Notes under the pieces: generated by a model
The model's input: only the letters and a program-made list of their open reading frames with translations
Told to the model about the DNA's origin: nothing
Database searches by the model: none
Assembly: GCA_021771755.1 (NCBI GenBank)
Contig: JAETOL010000001.1
Location: 248,001-312,000 of the forward strand
Source: Lachnospiraceae bacterium
GTDB taxonomy: Bacteria; Bacillota; Clostridia; Lachnospirales; Lachnospiraceae
Direction of reading: 5' to 3'
DNA length: 64,000 nt
Translations under genes and position numbers: made by a program
Part shown: positions 42,273 through 51,914 of the stretch, in pieces
Layout of the letters: each line of letters opens with the position of its first letter
Position numbering within the stretch: position 1 is the first letter of the stretch

Positions 42273-44921
42273 GTGGAACAGCAGAATAATTACAGCAGCC
42301 AGCACAAGGGACAGCTGAAAATTTTCTTCGGCTATGCCGCCGGTGTAGGAAAAACCTATGCCATGCTGGATGCTGCCCATACAGAAAAAAAACACGGAAC
42401 TGATGTAGTCGTCGGCTATATAAGGCCAGACGCTCCGGTCCAGACCAGAGTTCTTCTGAAGGATCTGGAAACACTTCCACTTCTTCGCTCAGAACATAAT
42501 GGTATTCCGGTAAATGAATTTGACCTTGATACAGCCATTAAAAGGCATCCGGATCTGATCCTCATTGATGAGCTGGCCCATACCAATGCAGATGGCTGCC
42601 GGCATCAAAAGCGTTATCAGGACATTCGTGAACTGTTAACAGCTGGAATCGACGTTTACACTACTGTAAATGTCCAGAATATTGAAAGCCTGAATGACAC
42701 GGTAGCTTCTATTACCGGCATTATGGTGGAAGAACGCATTCCTGACTTTCTCTTTGATGAGGCAGATCAGGTAAAACTGGTAGATATTGAGCCACAGGAG
42801 CTGATCGAACGACTGGAGACTGAAAATACAGACTCCTGTCCCGACAGCTCCAATATTACTTTTACCATTGAAAACCTTACCGCATTAAGAGAAATATCTC
42901 TGCGTCGCTGCGCAGACCGGGTAAATAAACTGACCGAAGCATCACGGATAAAAAATAAAGGAGAGTATCACACAGACGAACACATTCTTGTATGCCTGTC
43001 CTCCTCCCCGTCAAATGCTAAAATAATAAGAACAGCAGCCAGAATGGCCAATGCTTTTAAAGGAACCTTCACCGCATTGTTTGTGGAAACTTCTGATTTT
43101 TCCTCTATGGACGATGTGGATCGGCAGCGGCTCCGGACTAATATTTATCTGGCTCAGCAGCTTGGAGCAACGATAGAAACCGTTTATGGAGACGATATTC
43201 CTTTTCAGATTGCTGAATTTGCCCGGTTATCCGGGGTATCAAAAATCGTCATCGGCCGAAGCACCATCACGCGCCGTCCTCTTTTTGGAAAACCGGCACT
43301 GACAGAACAGCTGATCGCCAACGCACCTAACATGGATGTTCATATTATACCAGATCAGCCCTCAAACCGTACCTCTTTTCCCCAGCATGTCCGAAAACAT
43401 ATTATTTTTTCTGTTGCAGACATCCTGAAAAGTATAGCGATCCTGTCGGCTGCAAGCTGTCTGGGTTTTCTATTTCAATGGCTCGGTTTTGACGAATCAA
43501 ATATTATTATGATATATGTTCTCGCTGTACTCGTGACATCCATTGTTACAGTGAATCGCATATACAGTCTGATTATATCCATTGTCAGTGTACTGGTATT
43601 TAACTTTTTATTCACCGTCCCCAAATTTACCCTGATGGCTTATGGACGTGGCTATCCTGTTACCTTTGCTATTATGTTCATCTGTGCCTTCCTCACCGGA
43701 ACACTGACCACCAGAATGAAAACTGTTGCAAAACAGTCTGCCCGGGCAGCCTTTCGCACCAAAGTTTTGTTTGATACCAATCAGCTTCTTCAGCAGGCGG
43801 AAGATCAGAAAGCAATTCTTACTTCCACCGCCCATCAGCTTTCCAAGCTTCTGAATCGGGATATCATTATCTATCCAGTAGAAAAAAACAGCCTGAAAAA
43901 GTCTCTGGTATTTTCTGCCGGAGAAAATAATGCTGCTGATTCATATCTCACAGAAAATGAACGAGCTGTTGCAGATTGGGTATTAAAAAACAACAAGCAT
44001 GCCGGTGCCACCACACAGACTCTTACCAATGCCAAATGTCTGTATCTTGCCATACGGGTCAGTAATTCTGTTTACGGTGTTGTAGGAATCGCCGCATGCG
44101 GTCAGCCCCTGGATGCCTCTGAAAATAATATTCTTCTTTCCATTCTGGGTGAATGTGCACTTGCACTGGAGAATAAAAAAAATGCTCAGGAAAAAGAAGA
44201 AGCTGCGATCCTTGCCAAAAATGAGCAGCTCCGTGCCAATCTCCTAAGGGCTATTTCACATGATCTCCGTACACCACTGACTTCCATCTCAGGAAACGCC
44301 AGCAATCTTATCTCTAACGGAAGCTCCTTTGATGAAGACACGAAACAGACAATTTATCAGGATATTTACGATGATTCCATGTGGCTGATCAATCTTGTAG
44401 AAAATCTTTTATCGGTTACACGCCTGGAGGAAGGACGGTTGAATATCCGTATATCTGCAGAACTTGTAGATGAGGTGATACAGGAAGCGCTGCGTCATGT
44501 AAACCGTCTTTCCAAGGATCATGAAATTACGGTCCACAATGAAGATGATCTTCTTCTGGCAAAAATGGATGCCCGGCTGATTGTTCAGGTTCTGATCAAT
44601 CTTATAGATAATGCAATTAAATATACACCGAAAGGTTCCCACATCCAGATCAGAACAAGGAAAGAAGATCAATGGGCTGTTATCTCAGTATCTGATGATG
44701 GTCCAGGTATTGCCGACGAAAACAAAAAACAGGTATTTGATATGTTTTACAGCGGAACGCATCAGATTGCTGACAGCCGGCGCAGTCTGGGTCTGGGTCT
44801 TTCCCTGTGCAAATCCATAGTCAATGCCCATGGCGGAACGATCCGGGTCTCCGATCATCTGCCTCACGGCACTGTATTCACATTTACATTACCAGCCGAG
44901 GAGGTAAAGTTACATGAATAA
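42273..44921 (+). CDS. kdpD: KdpD-type osmosensitive K+ sensor histidine kinase
   Basis: 882 residues, full length. The N-terminal KdpD domain has Walker A GYAAGVGKTYAML (near 20) and LILIDELAHTNA. A universal-stress-protein domain (about 230-360), four closely spaced membrane helices (about 378-475) and a GAF-like domain follow, then the kinase with phospho-acceptor His in RAISHDLRTPLTS and the ATPase motifs DNAIKYTPKG and SDDGPGIAD. The start is GTG with AGGAGGG five to six bases upstream. It overlaps the response regulator gene by eight bases. No kdpFABC pump genes are in the window, so the regulated target may be ktrAB. Confidence 0.95.
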   Translation: MEQQNNYSSQHKGQLKIFFGYAAGVGKTYAMLDAAHTEKKHGTDVVVGYIRPDAPVQTRVLLKDLETLPLLRSEHNGIPVNEFDLDTAIKRHPDLILIDELAHTNADGCRHQKRYQDIRELLTAGIDVYTTVNVQNIESLNDTVASITGIMVEERIPDFLFDEADQVKLVDIEPQELIERLETENTDSCPDSSNITFTIENLTALREISLRRCADRVNKLTEASRIKNKGEYHTDEHILVCLSSSPSNAKIIRTAARMANAFKGTFTALFVETSDFSSMDDVDRQRLRTNIYLAQQLGATIETVYGDDIPFQIAEFARLSGVSKIVIGRSTITRRPLFGKPALTEQLIANAPNMDVHIIPDQPSNRTSFPQHVRKHIIFSVADILKSIAILSAASCLGFLFQWLGFDESNIIMIYVLAVLVTSIVTVNRIYSLIISIVSVLVFNFLFTVPKFTLMAYGRGYPVTFAIMFICAFLTGTLTTRMKTVAKQSARAAFRTKVLFDTNQLLQQAEDQKAILTSTAHQLSKLLNRDIIIYPVEKNSLKKSLVFSAGENNAADSYLTENERAVADWVLKNNKHAGATTQTLTNAKCLYLAIRVSNSVYGVVGIAACGQPLDASENNILLSILGECALALENKKNAQEKEEAAILAKNEQLRANLLRAISHDLRTPLTSISGNASNLISNGSSFDEDTKQTIYQDIYDDSMWLINLVENLLSVTRLEEGRLNIRISAELVDEVIQEALRHVNRLSKDHEITVHNEDDLLLAKMDARLIVQVLINLIDNAIKYTPKGSHIQIRTRKEDQWAVISVSDDGPGIADENKKQVFDMFYSGTHQIADSRRSLGLGLSLCKSIVNAHGGTIRVSDHLPHGTVFTFTLPAEEVKLHE

Positions 44922-45456
44922 ACCCTTGATTCTGGTGGTTGAAGACGACTCATCTGTAAAAAATCTTATCACAACCACTTTAAAAGCACACGATTACCGT
45001 TATCTGGTTGCCGGAAACGGCGAAACAGCCATTCTGGAAGCTTCTTCTCATAATCCTGACATTGTTCTTCTGGATCTGGGGCTTCCGGATATGGACGGAG
45101 TAGAAGTCATCCACAAAATCCGCTCCTGGTCCACCATGCCCATTATCGTCATCAGCGCACGCAGCGAGGATACCGACAAGATAGACGCTGCTGGATGTGC
45201 CTATCTCGACGACCAGGAGCTTCATCTGACACCTATTGAATATAAGCTCCTCTGTCTTCTTTCCCGCAACGTCGGCAAAGTTCTGACTCACACCTTTATT
45301 ACACAGAATATCTGGGGCAGCAACTGGGAAAATGATGTGGCCTCTCTGCGGGTATTTATGGCAACTCTTCGCAAAAAGCTGGAACAGGGACCAGATTCTC
45401 CTCAATATATTCAGACTCATATCGGGGTAGGATACCGTATGATCAAGACTGAATAA
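44914..45456 (+). CDS. kdpE: KdpE-like response regulator with internal receiver deletion
   Basis: 180 residues where KdpE proteins have about 225-235. Residues 1-91 are a normal receiver start: acidic pair VVEDDS, phospho-acceptor Asp54 in IVLLDLGLPDMDG, and Ser81 in VISARSEDTDKID. The chain then jumps at about residue 92 straight into AGCAYLDDQELHLTPIEYKL, the start of the winged-helix OmpR-type domain, which is complete to the end (GVGYRMI). Missing are the receiver segment with the conserved Lys (the expected DALDAGADDYLTKPF-type stretch), the last helix and the linker. The frame is kept. Phosphorylation-dependent switching is probably lost or altered. The start has GAGGAGG upstream and overlaps kdpD. 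Confidence 0.85.
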   Translation: MNKPLILVVEDDSSVKNLITTTLKAHDYRYLVAGNGETAILEASSHNPDIVLLDLGLPDMDGVEVIHKIRSWSTMPIIVISARSEDTDKIDAAGCAYLDDQELHLTPIEYKLLCLLSRNVGKVLTHTFITQNIWGSNWENDVASLRVFMATLRKKLEQGPDSPQYIQTHIGVGYRMIKTE

Positions 45457-45505
45457 AAAGCCCCCTGCTGTCAGTGGTATCTCCACTGACAGCAGGGGGT
45501 ATCAT
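45455..45505. terminator. strong bidirectional terminator between kdpE and hpf
   Basis: A 17-bp perfect stem (45461-45477 with 45483-45499), with a 5-base loop and T-rich stretches on both strands, between convergent genes. Confidence 0.92.
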
Positions 45506-45512
45506 TTGTTTA

Positions 45513-46040
45513 TCAGAATTCCGGCTCGATCAGTCCGTAGGTATTGCCTTTACGTTTATAAACTACATTTACCTGATCCGTCTCTGCATTCACGAATACG
45601 AAGAAGTTATGTCCCAGAAGTTCCATCTGCACACATGCATCCTCCGGATACATCGGTTTAATATCAAATTTCTTGGTTCGGATGATTTTTACTTCCTCAT
45701 CCTCCTCATAATCCTTATCCAAATACTCCTGCTGGAAGTTTCCGGCAGACTGTTTCCTGTCTACGATTTTATTTTTGTATTTACGAAGCTGACGCTCGAT
45801 CACCTCTTCTACAAGATCAATAGAAACATACATATCATTGCTTACCTGTTCAGAGCGGATGATATTGCCTTTTACCGGGATCGTAACCTCGATCTTCTGT
45901 CTTTCTTTTTCAACACTTAAAGTTACTACAACTTCGGTGTCAGGAGTGAAATACCGTTCCAGTTTGCCAAGTTTGTCTTCAACGGCTGTTCTGAGTCCTT
46001 CAGAAACAGTGATGTTTTTTCCGCTAATAATAAATTTCAT
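45513..46040 (-). CDS. hpf: ribosome hibernation promoting factor, long form
   Basis: 175-residue long-form HPF, which dimerises 70S ribosomes to 100S in stationary phase. The N-terminal S30AE domain (MKFIISGKNITVSEGLRTAV) is joined by an acidic linker to the C-terminal dimerisation domain (KPMYPEDACVQMELLGHNFF). The ATG at 46040 is preceded by AAGGGGA; the frame extends upstream to 46145 but lacks support. Standalone gene. Confidence 0.95.
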   Translation of the reverse strand: MKFIISGKNITVSEGLRTAVEDKLGKLERYFTPDTEVVVTLSVEKERQKIEVTIPVKGNIIRSEQVSNDMYVSIDLVEEVIERQLRKYKNKIVDRKQSAGNFQQEYLDKDYEEDEEVKIIRTKKFDIKPMYPEDACVQMELLGHNFFVFVNAETDQVNVVYKRKGNTYGLIEPEF

Positions 46041-46214
46041 ACTTCCATCCCCTTTGCTGTTTATTTGGGCAACATTTACACAGAAAAAGCTGTGTCTGAT
46101 GTTTATGAAGTCATTATACCACAAACCCATGAATTTTAACAACACTTTAGGAAATTTTTATATTACAAAAGTATAAATTTCATTATTAACTGATAAATAT
46201 TCGCTTTTCTTTTT

Positions 46215-48077
46215 TTACTGAATACCGGACACACACATCTGCAGGCACCGTTTTTCTTCAGCCGGATCCTGGCCTTCTTCTCCTGCGGGAGCCACTGTCA
46301 GAAGCTCCTGACCTTTTTTATCCGTCACGCAGTAAAGTCCGATTCCGCTTCCCGTAGCCGCATCACTGGAAATCTCCAGCTCATAGGTTTTTCCGCTTTC
46401 TACGGAAACCGGTTGTTTCAGGAAAGAATAGAGAGCAGTATTCTCCTTGATTCCATACGTATCTCCCTTACTTTCATAAAGCATCTCTCCTGTTTCCTTA
46501 TCCCGAAGAGTCACATTCAAACCGGCAGGTTCTGCACCCACCTGCGTGTAAACGCGGATCTTGATATTGGACAACGTGGTTCCATCTGCCGTAAATTCCT
46601 GCACTACCGGCTGATCTTCTTCCAGCATCACCACATTTTCCATTTCCATATTCTGGCGGCTGTTATCAAAGAAATTCATTTTTCCCTGAAGCACACCCAT
46701 TGCGCACACCAGCATAGGGATCACAAAGGCTGCCACTCCGAAAAGAAAGGCGGATCGGATCTGCCATACCAGTCCCTTTGCCACAACCGCGCCCTTTCTG
46801 CTGTGGTATCTCGGATGGCCAAATACCACATAGATCACAAGAACGATCCACATTGCTGTGCAGAGGAGTTCCTGATCGTGGAACCGGTAAAGATCCCACA
46901 TCCGCACTGCAAATTCTCTGTCCTTCAGAATATATTTCAGGATTCCGCTGTTCAGCACCCTTTCATCTACCATGCTCTGGCTACAGAAAATATACATGGC
47001 AAGCATAAATATGTTGGTCACCATCAAAAGCAGATTTCCATTGCCGCTGATCATGATATTCAGAACAAGGAAAGGCGCCATCAAAAGGATCCACTGGGGA
47101 TTCCAGGTGGAAAATCCAAAAATGGCAAAGCTGACTGCCACGCAGAAAAATACCGCCCAGGATTCCTGTTCCCCTTTTGTCTCGGCTTTTCGCTGATAAG
47201 CCCACACAAGCACAAAGGCTGCCACGGCCGCCAGAAGGTTGATGCCGCTGAAAAATCCCAGGGCAAAGGGCTTCTGCACATATTCCAGAGCGCCAAATCC
47301 GAAAACATTTCTCCGAAAGGCTTCTGATCCCAGATTGGGAAGGATCTCCACTGCCAGAGGAAGCGCCATGAGCACCGTATAGCGGATCAGATTCCGGATC
47401 TTCTTTTCTTTCAGAAGAAGCAGCGCCAGAAAATACAGCACTGCATGGTATTTGAATGTTGCGGCCATTCCAAAAGCAAGTGCAAACTGCCACATTTTCC
47501 CCTTCAAAAAAAGGTAGAAGCCAAGAACCATAAAAAACACAGTAAAGATGTCATACTGGCTGAAAATGAACTGGCTGAACACCCCCATGGGGAATACCAG
47601 AAAAGCAAACTTGCACAAAAGGGATTTTTTTTCTCCGAACCCCATTTCCTTACCGATCCGGTACATCAGCTGGGCTGTGATAAAATACAGGATCACCAGA
47701 AGAAGCTTATACCACATGATATTGATAAAGCTGTTGGTGAGGATCGCTTCCGGTGCATGTCCGGTAAGATATAATGGCAGGTTCCATATAGCATACGCCA
47801 CAAAGGTGCTGGGCAGATAATTTGCCCAGTAGCCTCCGGACTGCTCATAGCTTGCCTGGTAAAAATCTGTAACATGCTCATACATCAGGAAGGAACGATT
47901 TCCGGTCAGCTTCACATCCGAATGGGCACAAAGTACAAAAAGCACCGCCAGGATCAGAAAAGAAAAAATCCAGTCAAGTCTGCAGATATCATCTGTGCTC
48001 CATAAACTCATGCTTCCCCACTCTGCTTTTTTCCGTGCAAAATATCCCGGCGCATTTTTTTCTTTTTTCTTATTCAT
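46215..48077 (-). CDS. GT-C family membrane glycosyltransferase
   Basis: 620 residues with about 11-12 membrane helices and a large external C-terminal beta-rich domain (about 475-610, between the last helix and the tail). The loop after the first helix contains the acidic motif region expected for polyprenyl-phosphate-sugar-dependent GT-C enzymes, and FSQYDIFTVFFMVLGFYLFL resembles the mannosyltransferase group (PIG-V/Gpi18-like). AAGGAG precedes the ATG, which overlaps the GT2 gene by eight bases. It is last in the surface-glycan operon. It probably transfers a sugar from a lipid-phosphate carrier outside the membrane. Confidence 0.78.
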   Translation of the reverse strand: MNKKKEKNAPGYFARKKAEWGSMSLWSTDDICRLDWIFSFLILAVLFVLCAHSDVKLTGNRSFLMYEHVTDFYQASYEQSGGYWANYLPSTFVAYAIWNLPLYLTGHAPEAILTNSFINIMWYKLLLVILYFITAQLMYRIGKEMGFGEKKSLLCKFAFLVFPMGVFSQFIFSQYDIFTVFFMVLGFYLFLKGKMWQFALAFGMAATFKYHAVLYFLALLLLKEKKIRNLIRYTVLMALPLAVEILPNLGSEAFRRNVFGFGALEYVQKPFALGFFSGINLLAAVAAFVLVWAYQRKAETKGEQESWAVFFCVAVSFAIFGFSTWNPQWILLMAPFLVLNIMISGNGNLLLMVTNIFMLAMYIFCSQSMVDERVLNSGILKYILKDREFAVRMWDLYRFHDQELLCTAMWIVLVIYVVFGHPRYHSRKGAVVAKGLVWQIRSAFLFGVAAFVIPMLVCAMGVLQGKMNFFDNSRQNMEMENVVMLEEDQPVVQEFTADGTTLSNIKIRVYTQVGAEPAGLNVTLRDKETGEMLYESKGDTYGIKENTALYSFLKQPVSVESGKTYELEISSDAATGSGIGLYCVTDKKGQELLTVAPAGEEGQDPAEEKRCLQMCVSGIQ

Positions 48078-49098
48078 TGCTGTTCTCCTTCAAATCTGCA
48101 GCTTCTGAGTCTTTTTTTCCGACTGCCTCAGATACGGCTTTCTTCAGGATTTCCTCTTCTTCCTCGAAATTCAAGCGTTCCTCTTCTACTACAAGAGGAC
48201 GATCCAGAACTCTGGTGTTGATACTCAGCACGTACTCACCCAGAAATCCGATAAAAAACAGCTGCAGCGAGCCCAGAAGGAACATTCCGATCACCATCGG
48301 AGCAATACCTGCTGAAAAACGATCCCAGTACATCAGTTTCAGTACCAGATATACGATCGCCGCCACAAGACTCAATCCGCCAATGATAAATCCGGCAAAG
48401 GTAGCAAGACGCATTACCACTTTTGAATAAGAGGTGATACCGATCATGGCATAATCATAAAGGCTGTAGAAATTATTCTTGCTTTTTCCGGCCCGGCGTT
48501 TTGGCTGTGTATAAGGGATCGCCTTATAATCAAATCCCAGCTCTGCAATGATTCCACGAAGATACGGCATGGGATCGTGAAGATCCCGCACTACATCCAC
48601 GAACTTTTTGTCGTACAGGCCAAATCCGGTAAACTGTTCTATATGGTCGATATCTGTGATCTTCTGGATCATTTTGTAGTAAAGCCCGCGGATCTTATAC
48701 ATGATCTTCCGTTCCTGACTGGCTTTTTTGACACCGATCACAATCTTATGCCCGTCTTCCCATTCTTTTACAAATTTGGGGATCATGTCCACAGGATCCT
48801 GAAAGTCCGCGCACATACGGACCACACAGTCTCCGTAGGCCTGCTTCATTCCATAAACAGGAGATCTTGCCTGACCGAAGTTCTTAGCGTTAAAAATAGC
48901 CTTAATCTTTTTATTATTTGCACAAAGACCTCTGAGGATCGCCTGGGTATTATCTTTGGAATGATTGTCAATAAACAGGATCTCATAATCATAATGACTG
49001 AGATCCCTCTCCATTACTTCTATGATCGCTTTTGCAAGAGCAACGACGTTTGCCTCTTCATTATAGGTGGGGATCACCACCGATATCTTTTTTTTCAT
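48070..49098 (-). CDS. GT2 glycosyltransferase, polyprenyl-phosphate sugar synthase type
   Basis: 342 residues. The GT-A domain starts ISVVIPTYNEEANVVALAKA; the DxD-like ADFQDP (near 97) and IEQFTGFGLYDKK follow the DPM1/GtrB/ArnC pattern. Two C-terminal membrane helices (about 235-258 and 270-292) and an acidic tail are as in GtrB. Such enzymes charge undecaprenyl phosphate with a sugar. It overlaps the SDR gene by ATGA and the GT-C gene by eight bases; the GT2/GT-C pair is a natural donor/acceptor set. Confidence 0.9.
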   Translation of the reverse strand: MKKKISVVIPTYNEEANVVALAKAIIEVMERDLSHYDYEILFIDNHSKDNTQAILRGLCANNKKIKAIFNAKNFGQARSPVYGMKQAYGDCVVRMCADFQDPVDMIPKFVKEWEDGHKIVIGVKKASQERKIMYKIRGLYYKMIQKITDIDHIEQFTGFGLYDKKFVDVVRDLHDPMPYLRGIIAELGFDYKAIPYTQPKRRAGKSKNNFYSLYDYAMIGITSYSKVVMRLATFAGFIIGGLSLVAAIVYLVLKLMYWDRFSAGIAPMVIGMFLLGSLQLFFIGFLGEYVLSINTRVLDRPLVVEEERLNFEEEEEILKKAVSEAVGKKDSEAADLKENSNE

Positions 49099-50027
49099 TT
49101 TGTTTCTCCTGTATTCCCGGTTTTCAGCCAGGTGATGGTTTCTCTGATTCCCTCCCGGAAGGTATATTCCGGCACAAATCCGGTATCTTCTGTAAGAGAT
49201 GAGATATCCGCACAGAGATTCATCACTGCACCTGCCGGATATGGTCTGGCTCCGATCCCGGTTTCTTTCGCTCCGGTAAGCTCCGCCATGATTTCTATAT
49301 AATCTTTAAGAGGAGCGGCATTCCCGCTTCCCACACAGTACACAGCTCCGTCTTTTCCTTTTTCCCCAATGAGGCAGTATGCTCTTCCGGCATCTGCACT
49401 GAAAAGGTAATCCCACCTCTGCAGAGCAGGGGTAAAGGATGTCGGTTCCCCGGCAAGCATTTTACGGAGGCCGGAAGCCACCATGGTGGTTTCCTTTTCG
49501 TAAATTCCGTAAACACTGAAAATCCTTGGCCAGATACACTCCATTCCCAGCTCCTTACAAAGCATACGTGCCAGCTGCCCGGAGGCAAACTTTGCAGTGC
49601 CGTAGGGAGTGGTCGGATTGACCGGACTGTCCGGAGAGATCTTATCCACATCCATAGGTCCGTATTCCGCCTGGGATCCTGCGCCGATAAAGCGCCTGCA
49701 GCCAAGGGCATGAGCTGCCTTCACTGCTGCCAGCGTATATGCGATATTCCTGCTCTGAAGCTCTGTGCTGGAATTTCGATTTTCTCCGGTATTTCCCCAT
49801 GCAATATGATAAAAGGTATCGCATTTTTCCGGAATCTTCTGAGGAAGCGTCTCCAGATCTTCCAGAGAGCCGTCTACCATATGCAGTTTTTCGCTTTGCG
49901 GCAGACGCATCTTCTTTCCTGAGAAAGCCCGGACCACTGCATAAACCTCGATGCCCTTTTTGATGCATTCTTTTATCAGGGCCGTACCGATCATACTGGT
50001 GGCTCCTGTTACAATAATCCTCTGCAT
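49095..50027 (-). CDS. NAD(P)-dependent sugar reductase/epimerase (SDR)
   Basis: 310 residues of the extended short-chain dehydrogenase family. The Rossmann motif is TGATSMIG (near residue 7), and the catalytic Tyr-x-x-x-Lys is in TPYGTAKFASGQL. It resembles CDP-deoxyhexose reductases such as RfbJ as well as general sugar epimerases. In this operon it is the candidate 4-keto or branched-side-chain reductase (a YerF-like role) after the ThDP enzyme. The ATG at 50027 has AAAGGA upstream; an ATG at 50048 contains part of that site. Confidence 0.8.
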   Translation of the reverse strand: MQRIIVTGATSMIGTALIKECIKKGIEVYAVVRAFSGKKMRLPQSEKLHMVDGSLEDLETLPQKIPEKCDTFYHIAWGNTGENRNSSTELQSRNIAYTLAAVKAAHALGCRRFIGAGSQAEYGPMDVDKISPDSPVNPTTPYGTAKFASGQLARMLCKELGMECIWPRIFSVYGIYEKETTMVASGLRKMLAGEPTSFTPALQRWDYLFSADAGRAYCLIGEKGKDGAVYCVGSGNAAPLKDYIEIMAELTGAKETGIGARPYPAGAVMNLCADISSLTEDTGFVPEYTFREGIRETITWLKTGNTGETK

Positions 50028-50060
50028 ATTTTCCTTTCTCTTTCCCATCCGGTATTTTTG

Positions 50061-51902
50061 TCAGCTGCGCTCCGGAAGTGGAATGTACATATTTTCTTCC
50101 AGTTCCTCCCTGGATAAAAACGGATACATATCCTCCAGCGACGCGGAGATCATTCTTCCGTCCGGAAGCTTTTTGGAGGAAGTCTTCGGCTCGGTTTTCT
50201 GATATTTGGTAACAAACACCTCACAGATCACAGCGCCTTCCGTCTCCAGAGTCTTATTGATTTTTTCTTCCAGCTCCTCTGAACTGTGGATACAGTCATA
50301 GGGAAATCCATACGCAGGTGCAAGCCGGCTCAGATCCGGAAAACTCAGATCTCCGCTTTCTTCCCCTACACCTACCAGCGGTTCCCCGAAATACGTCTGC
50401 TGTGTCTGACGGATGGAATGATATCCCTGATTGTTTATCACAAAAAGCTTTATCGGCAGACGATTATGGATGATCGTCTGAAGCTCCTGGATATTCATCT
50501 GGAGACTTCCTTCTCCGGTCACACATACCACCGGTTTCTTATCTGACGCAATGCAGACTCCAATAGCGCCCGGAAGGCAGAAGCCCATGGATGCCGTATT
50601 GGGGTTTGTGATAAATCTCTGTCCTTTTTTCACCTTGAAAGTCTGACTTCCTGCCACACGGGAGGTTCCCACACTGACCATCAGATTCTGATCTTCTTTC
50701 ATGGCTTTTGACAGTTCTTCATAAAAAGCATAGATATTGGTACAGCCTTCTTCTATCGTCTCATAATGCTTTTCTGTGACCACCGGATATTTCTCTTTCC
50801 AGAGCAGACACTGCTCTCTCCAGGGCCGCCCCTGAAACAGAGGTTTTTCTGCAGAAGCGCCTCGATTCCGGGCAGAGTGGATCAGCTTTCGGATCAGTTC
50901 TCCTGCATCTCCGCATACCGGAAGACTTACATGAAGACTCGGCTTTTTTAATTCATTTTCATCAATGTCATTGAGAATGGTATAGCTTTCTCTTGCCCAG
51001 TCCTGAAACTGGAATCCGGTCTGTGCAAAGCCCTGACGGTTTCCAATGGAGAGAAGCACATCACTGTTCTGCAAAGCAAAGTTTCCGGGTCTGGTTCCGG
51101 TTCCTCCGCTTCTTCCCACAAACAGAGGATGGTCATATTCCATGGCGTCTACACTGCTCATTCCTGTCACTACAGGAACCCCCAGCAGCTCTGCCAGCTG
51201 ATGAAATTCCTCTGCCGCACCTGCAAGGCGCACACCGTTCCCCGGAGAAAGCACCGGACGGCTGCTGTTCTGGATCTTATCCAGGATCTGGTCTATCATC
51301 TCCTCAGAAATCTCCCCCGGCTTCTGTTCCGGATTTTCAGAAGGATCATAGGCCCGAAGCTCCTCCGTTTCCACCACAGCTCCCTGTACGTCCAGAGGAA
51401 TGTCCAGCCATACCGGTCCCGGTCTTCCATTTACCGCAAGATAAAGAGCTTTTTCCAGATGATAACGGATTTCCTCCGGCCGGATCACCATATGGGCATA
51501 TTTTGTCAGAGGTTTTACCACCGGAACAATATTACACTCCTGTACGCCCATACTCCTCAACGGGAGTCCGGAAGCCTCCACCGTAGTGGCATATCTGGCC
51601 TGACCGGAGAATACAAGCATAGGAATAGAATCCATCCAGCCGCCAAGAACACCGGTCACTGCATTGGTTGCTCCAGGTCCCGTGGTAACACAGACTGCTG
51701 CCATTTTATTTCCCAGACGCGCATAGGCTTCTGCTGCCATAGCACAGGCCTGTTCGTGATGCTGATAGGTACAGTGAAGCTTCGGATGATGACCAAAGGC
51801 ATCATTCATGTGCATGGCGCCTCCTCCGGTTACGGTAAATACATCCTGTATCCCCCACTGTGCAATATATTCTGCAATATAATCAGATACTTTCTGTTTC
51901 AT
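50061..51902 (-). CDS. ThDP-dependent acetolactate-synthase-like enzyme (YerE-like)
   Basis: 613-residue thiamine diphosphate enzyme with PYR, central and PP domains. The activating Glu is in YQHHEQACAMAAEAYARLG (near 51), and the PP-domain Mg/ThDP motif reads TGEGSLQMNIQELQTI followed by INNQGY, with GEG where GDG is usual. It is not next to leucine/valine genes but sits among CDP-deoxysugar genes. This matches YerE, which adds an acetyl unit from pyruvate to a CDP-4-keto-3,6-dideoxyhexose in yersiniose synthesis. Function inferred from fold plus context. GGTGGAG precedes the ATG. Confidence 0.82.
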   Translation of the reverse strand: MKQKVSDYIAEYIAQWGIQDVFTVTGGGAMHMNDAFGHHPKLHCTYQHHEQACAMAAEAYARLGNKMAAVCVTTGPGATNAVTGVLGGWMDSIPMLVFSGQARYATTVEASGLPLRSMGVQECNIVPVVKPLTKYAHMVIRPEEIRYHLEKALYLAVNGRPGPVWLDIPLDVQGAVVETEELRAYDPSENPEQKPGEISEEMIDQILDKIQNSSRPVLSPGNGVRLAGAAEEFHQLAELLGVPVVTGMSSVDAMEYDHPLFVGRSGGTGTRPGNFALQNSDVLLSIGNRQGFAQTGFQFQDWARESYTILNDIDENELKKPSLHVSLPVCGDAGELIRKLIHSARNRGASAEKPLFQGRPWREQCLLWKEKYPVVTEKHYETIEEGCTNIYAFYEELSKAMKEDQNLMVSVGTSRVAGSQTFKVKKGQRFITNPNTASMGFCLPGAIGVCIASDKKPVVCVTGEGSLQMNIQELQTIIHNRLPIKLFVINNQGYHSIRQTQQTYFGEPLVGVGEESGDLSFPDLSRLAPAYGFPYDCIHSSEELEEKINKTLETEGAVICEVFVTKYQKTEPKTSSKKLPDGRMISASLEDMYPFLSREELEENMYIPLPERS

Positions 51903-51914
51903 TTTTTCTCCACC

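Noticed and set aside
45457..46214. kdpFABC pump genes near kdpDE
   Set aside because: The sequence after kdpE is a terminator and then hpf; no Kdp pump subunit is found anywhere in the window.
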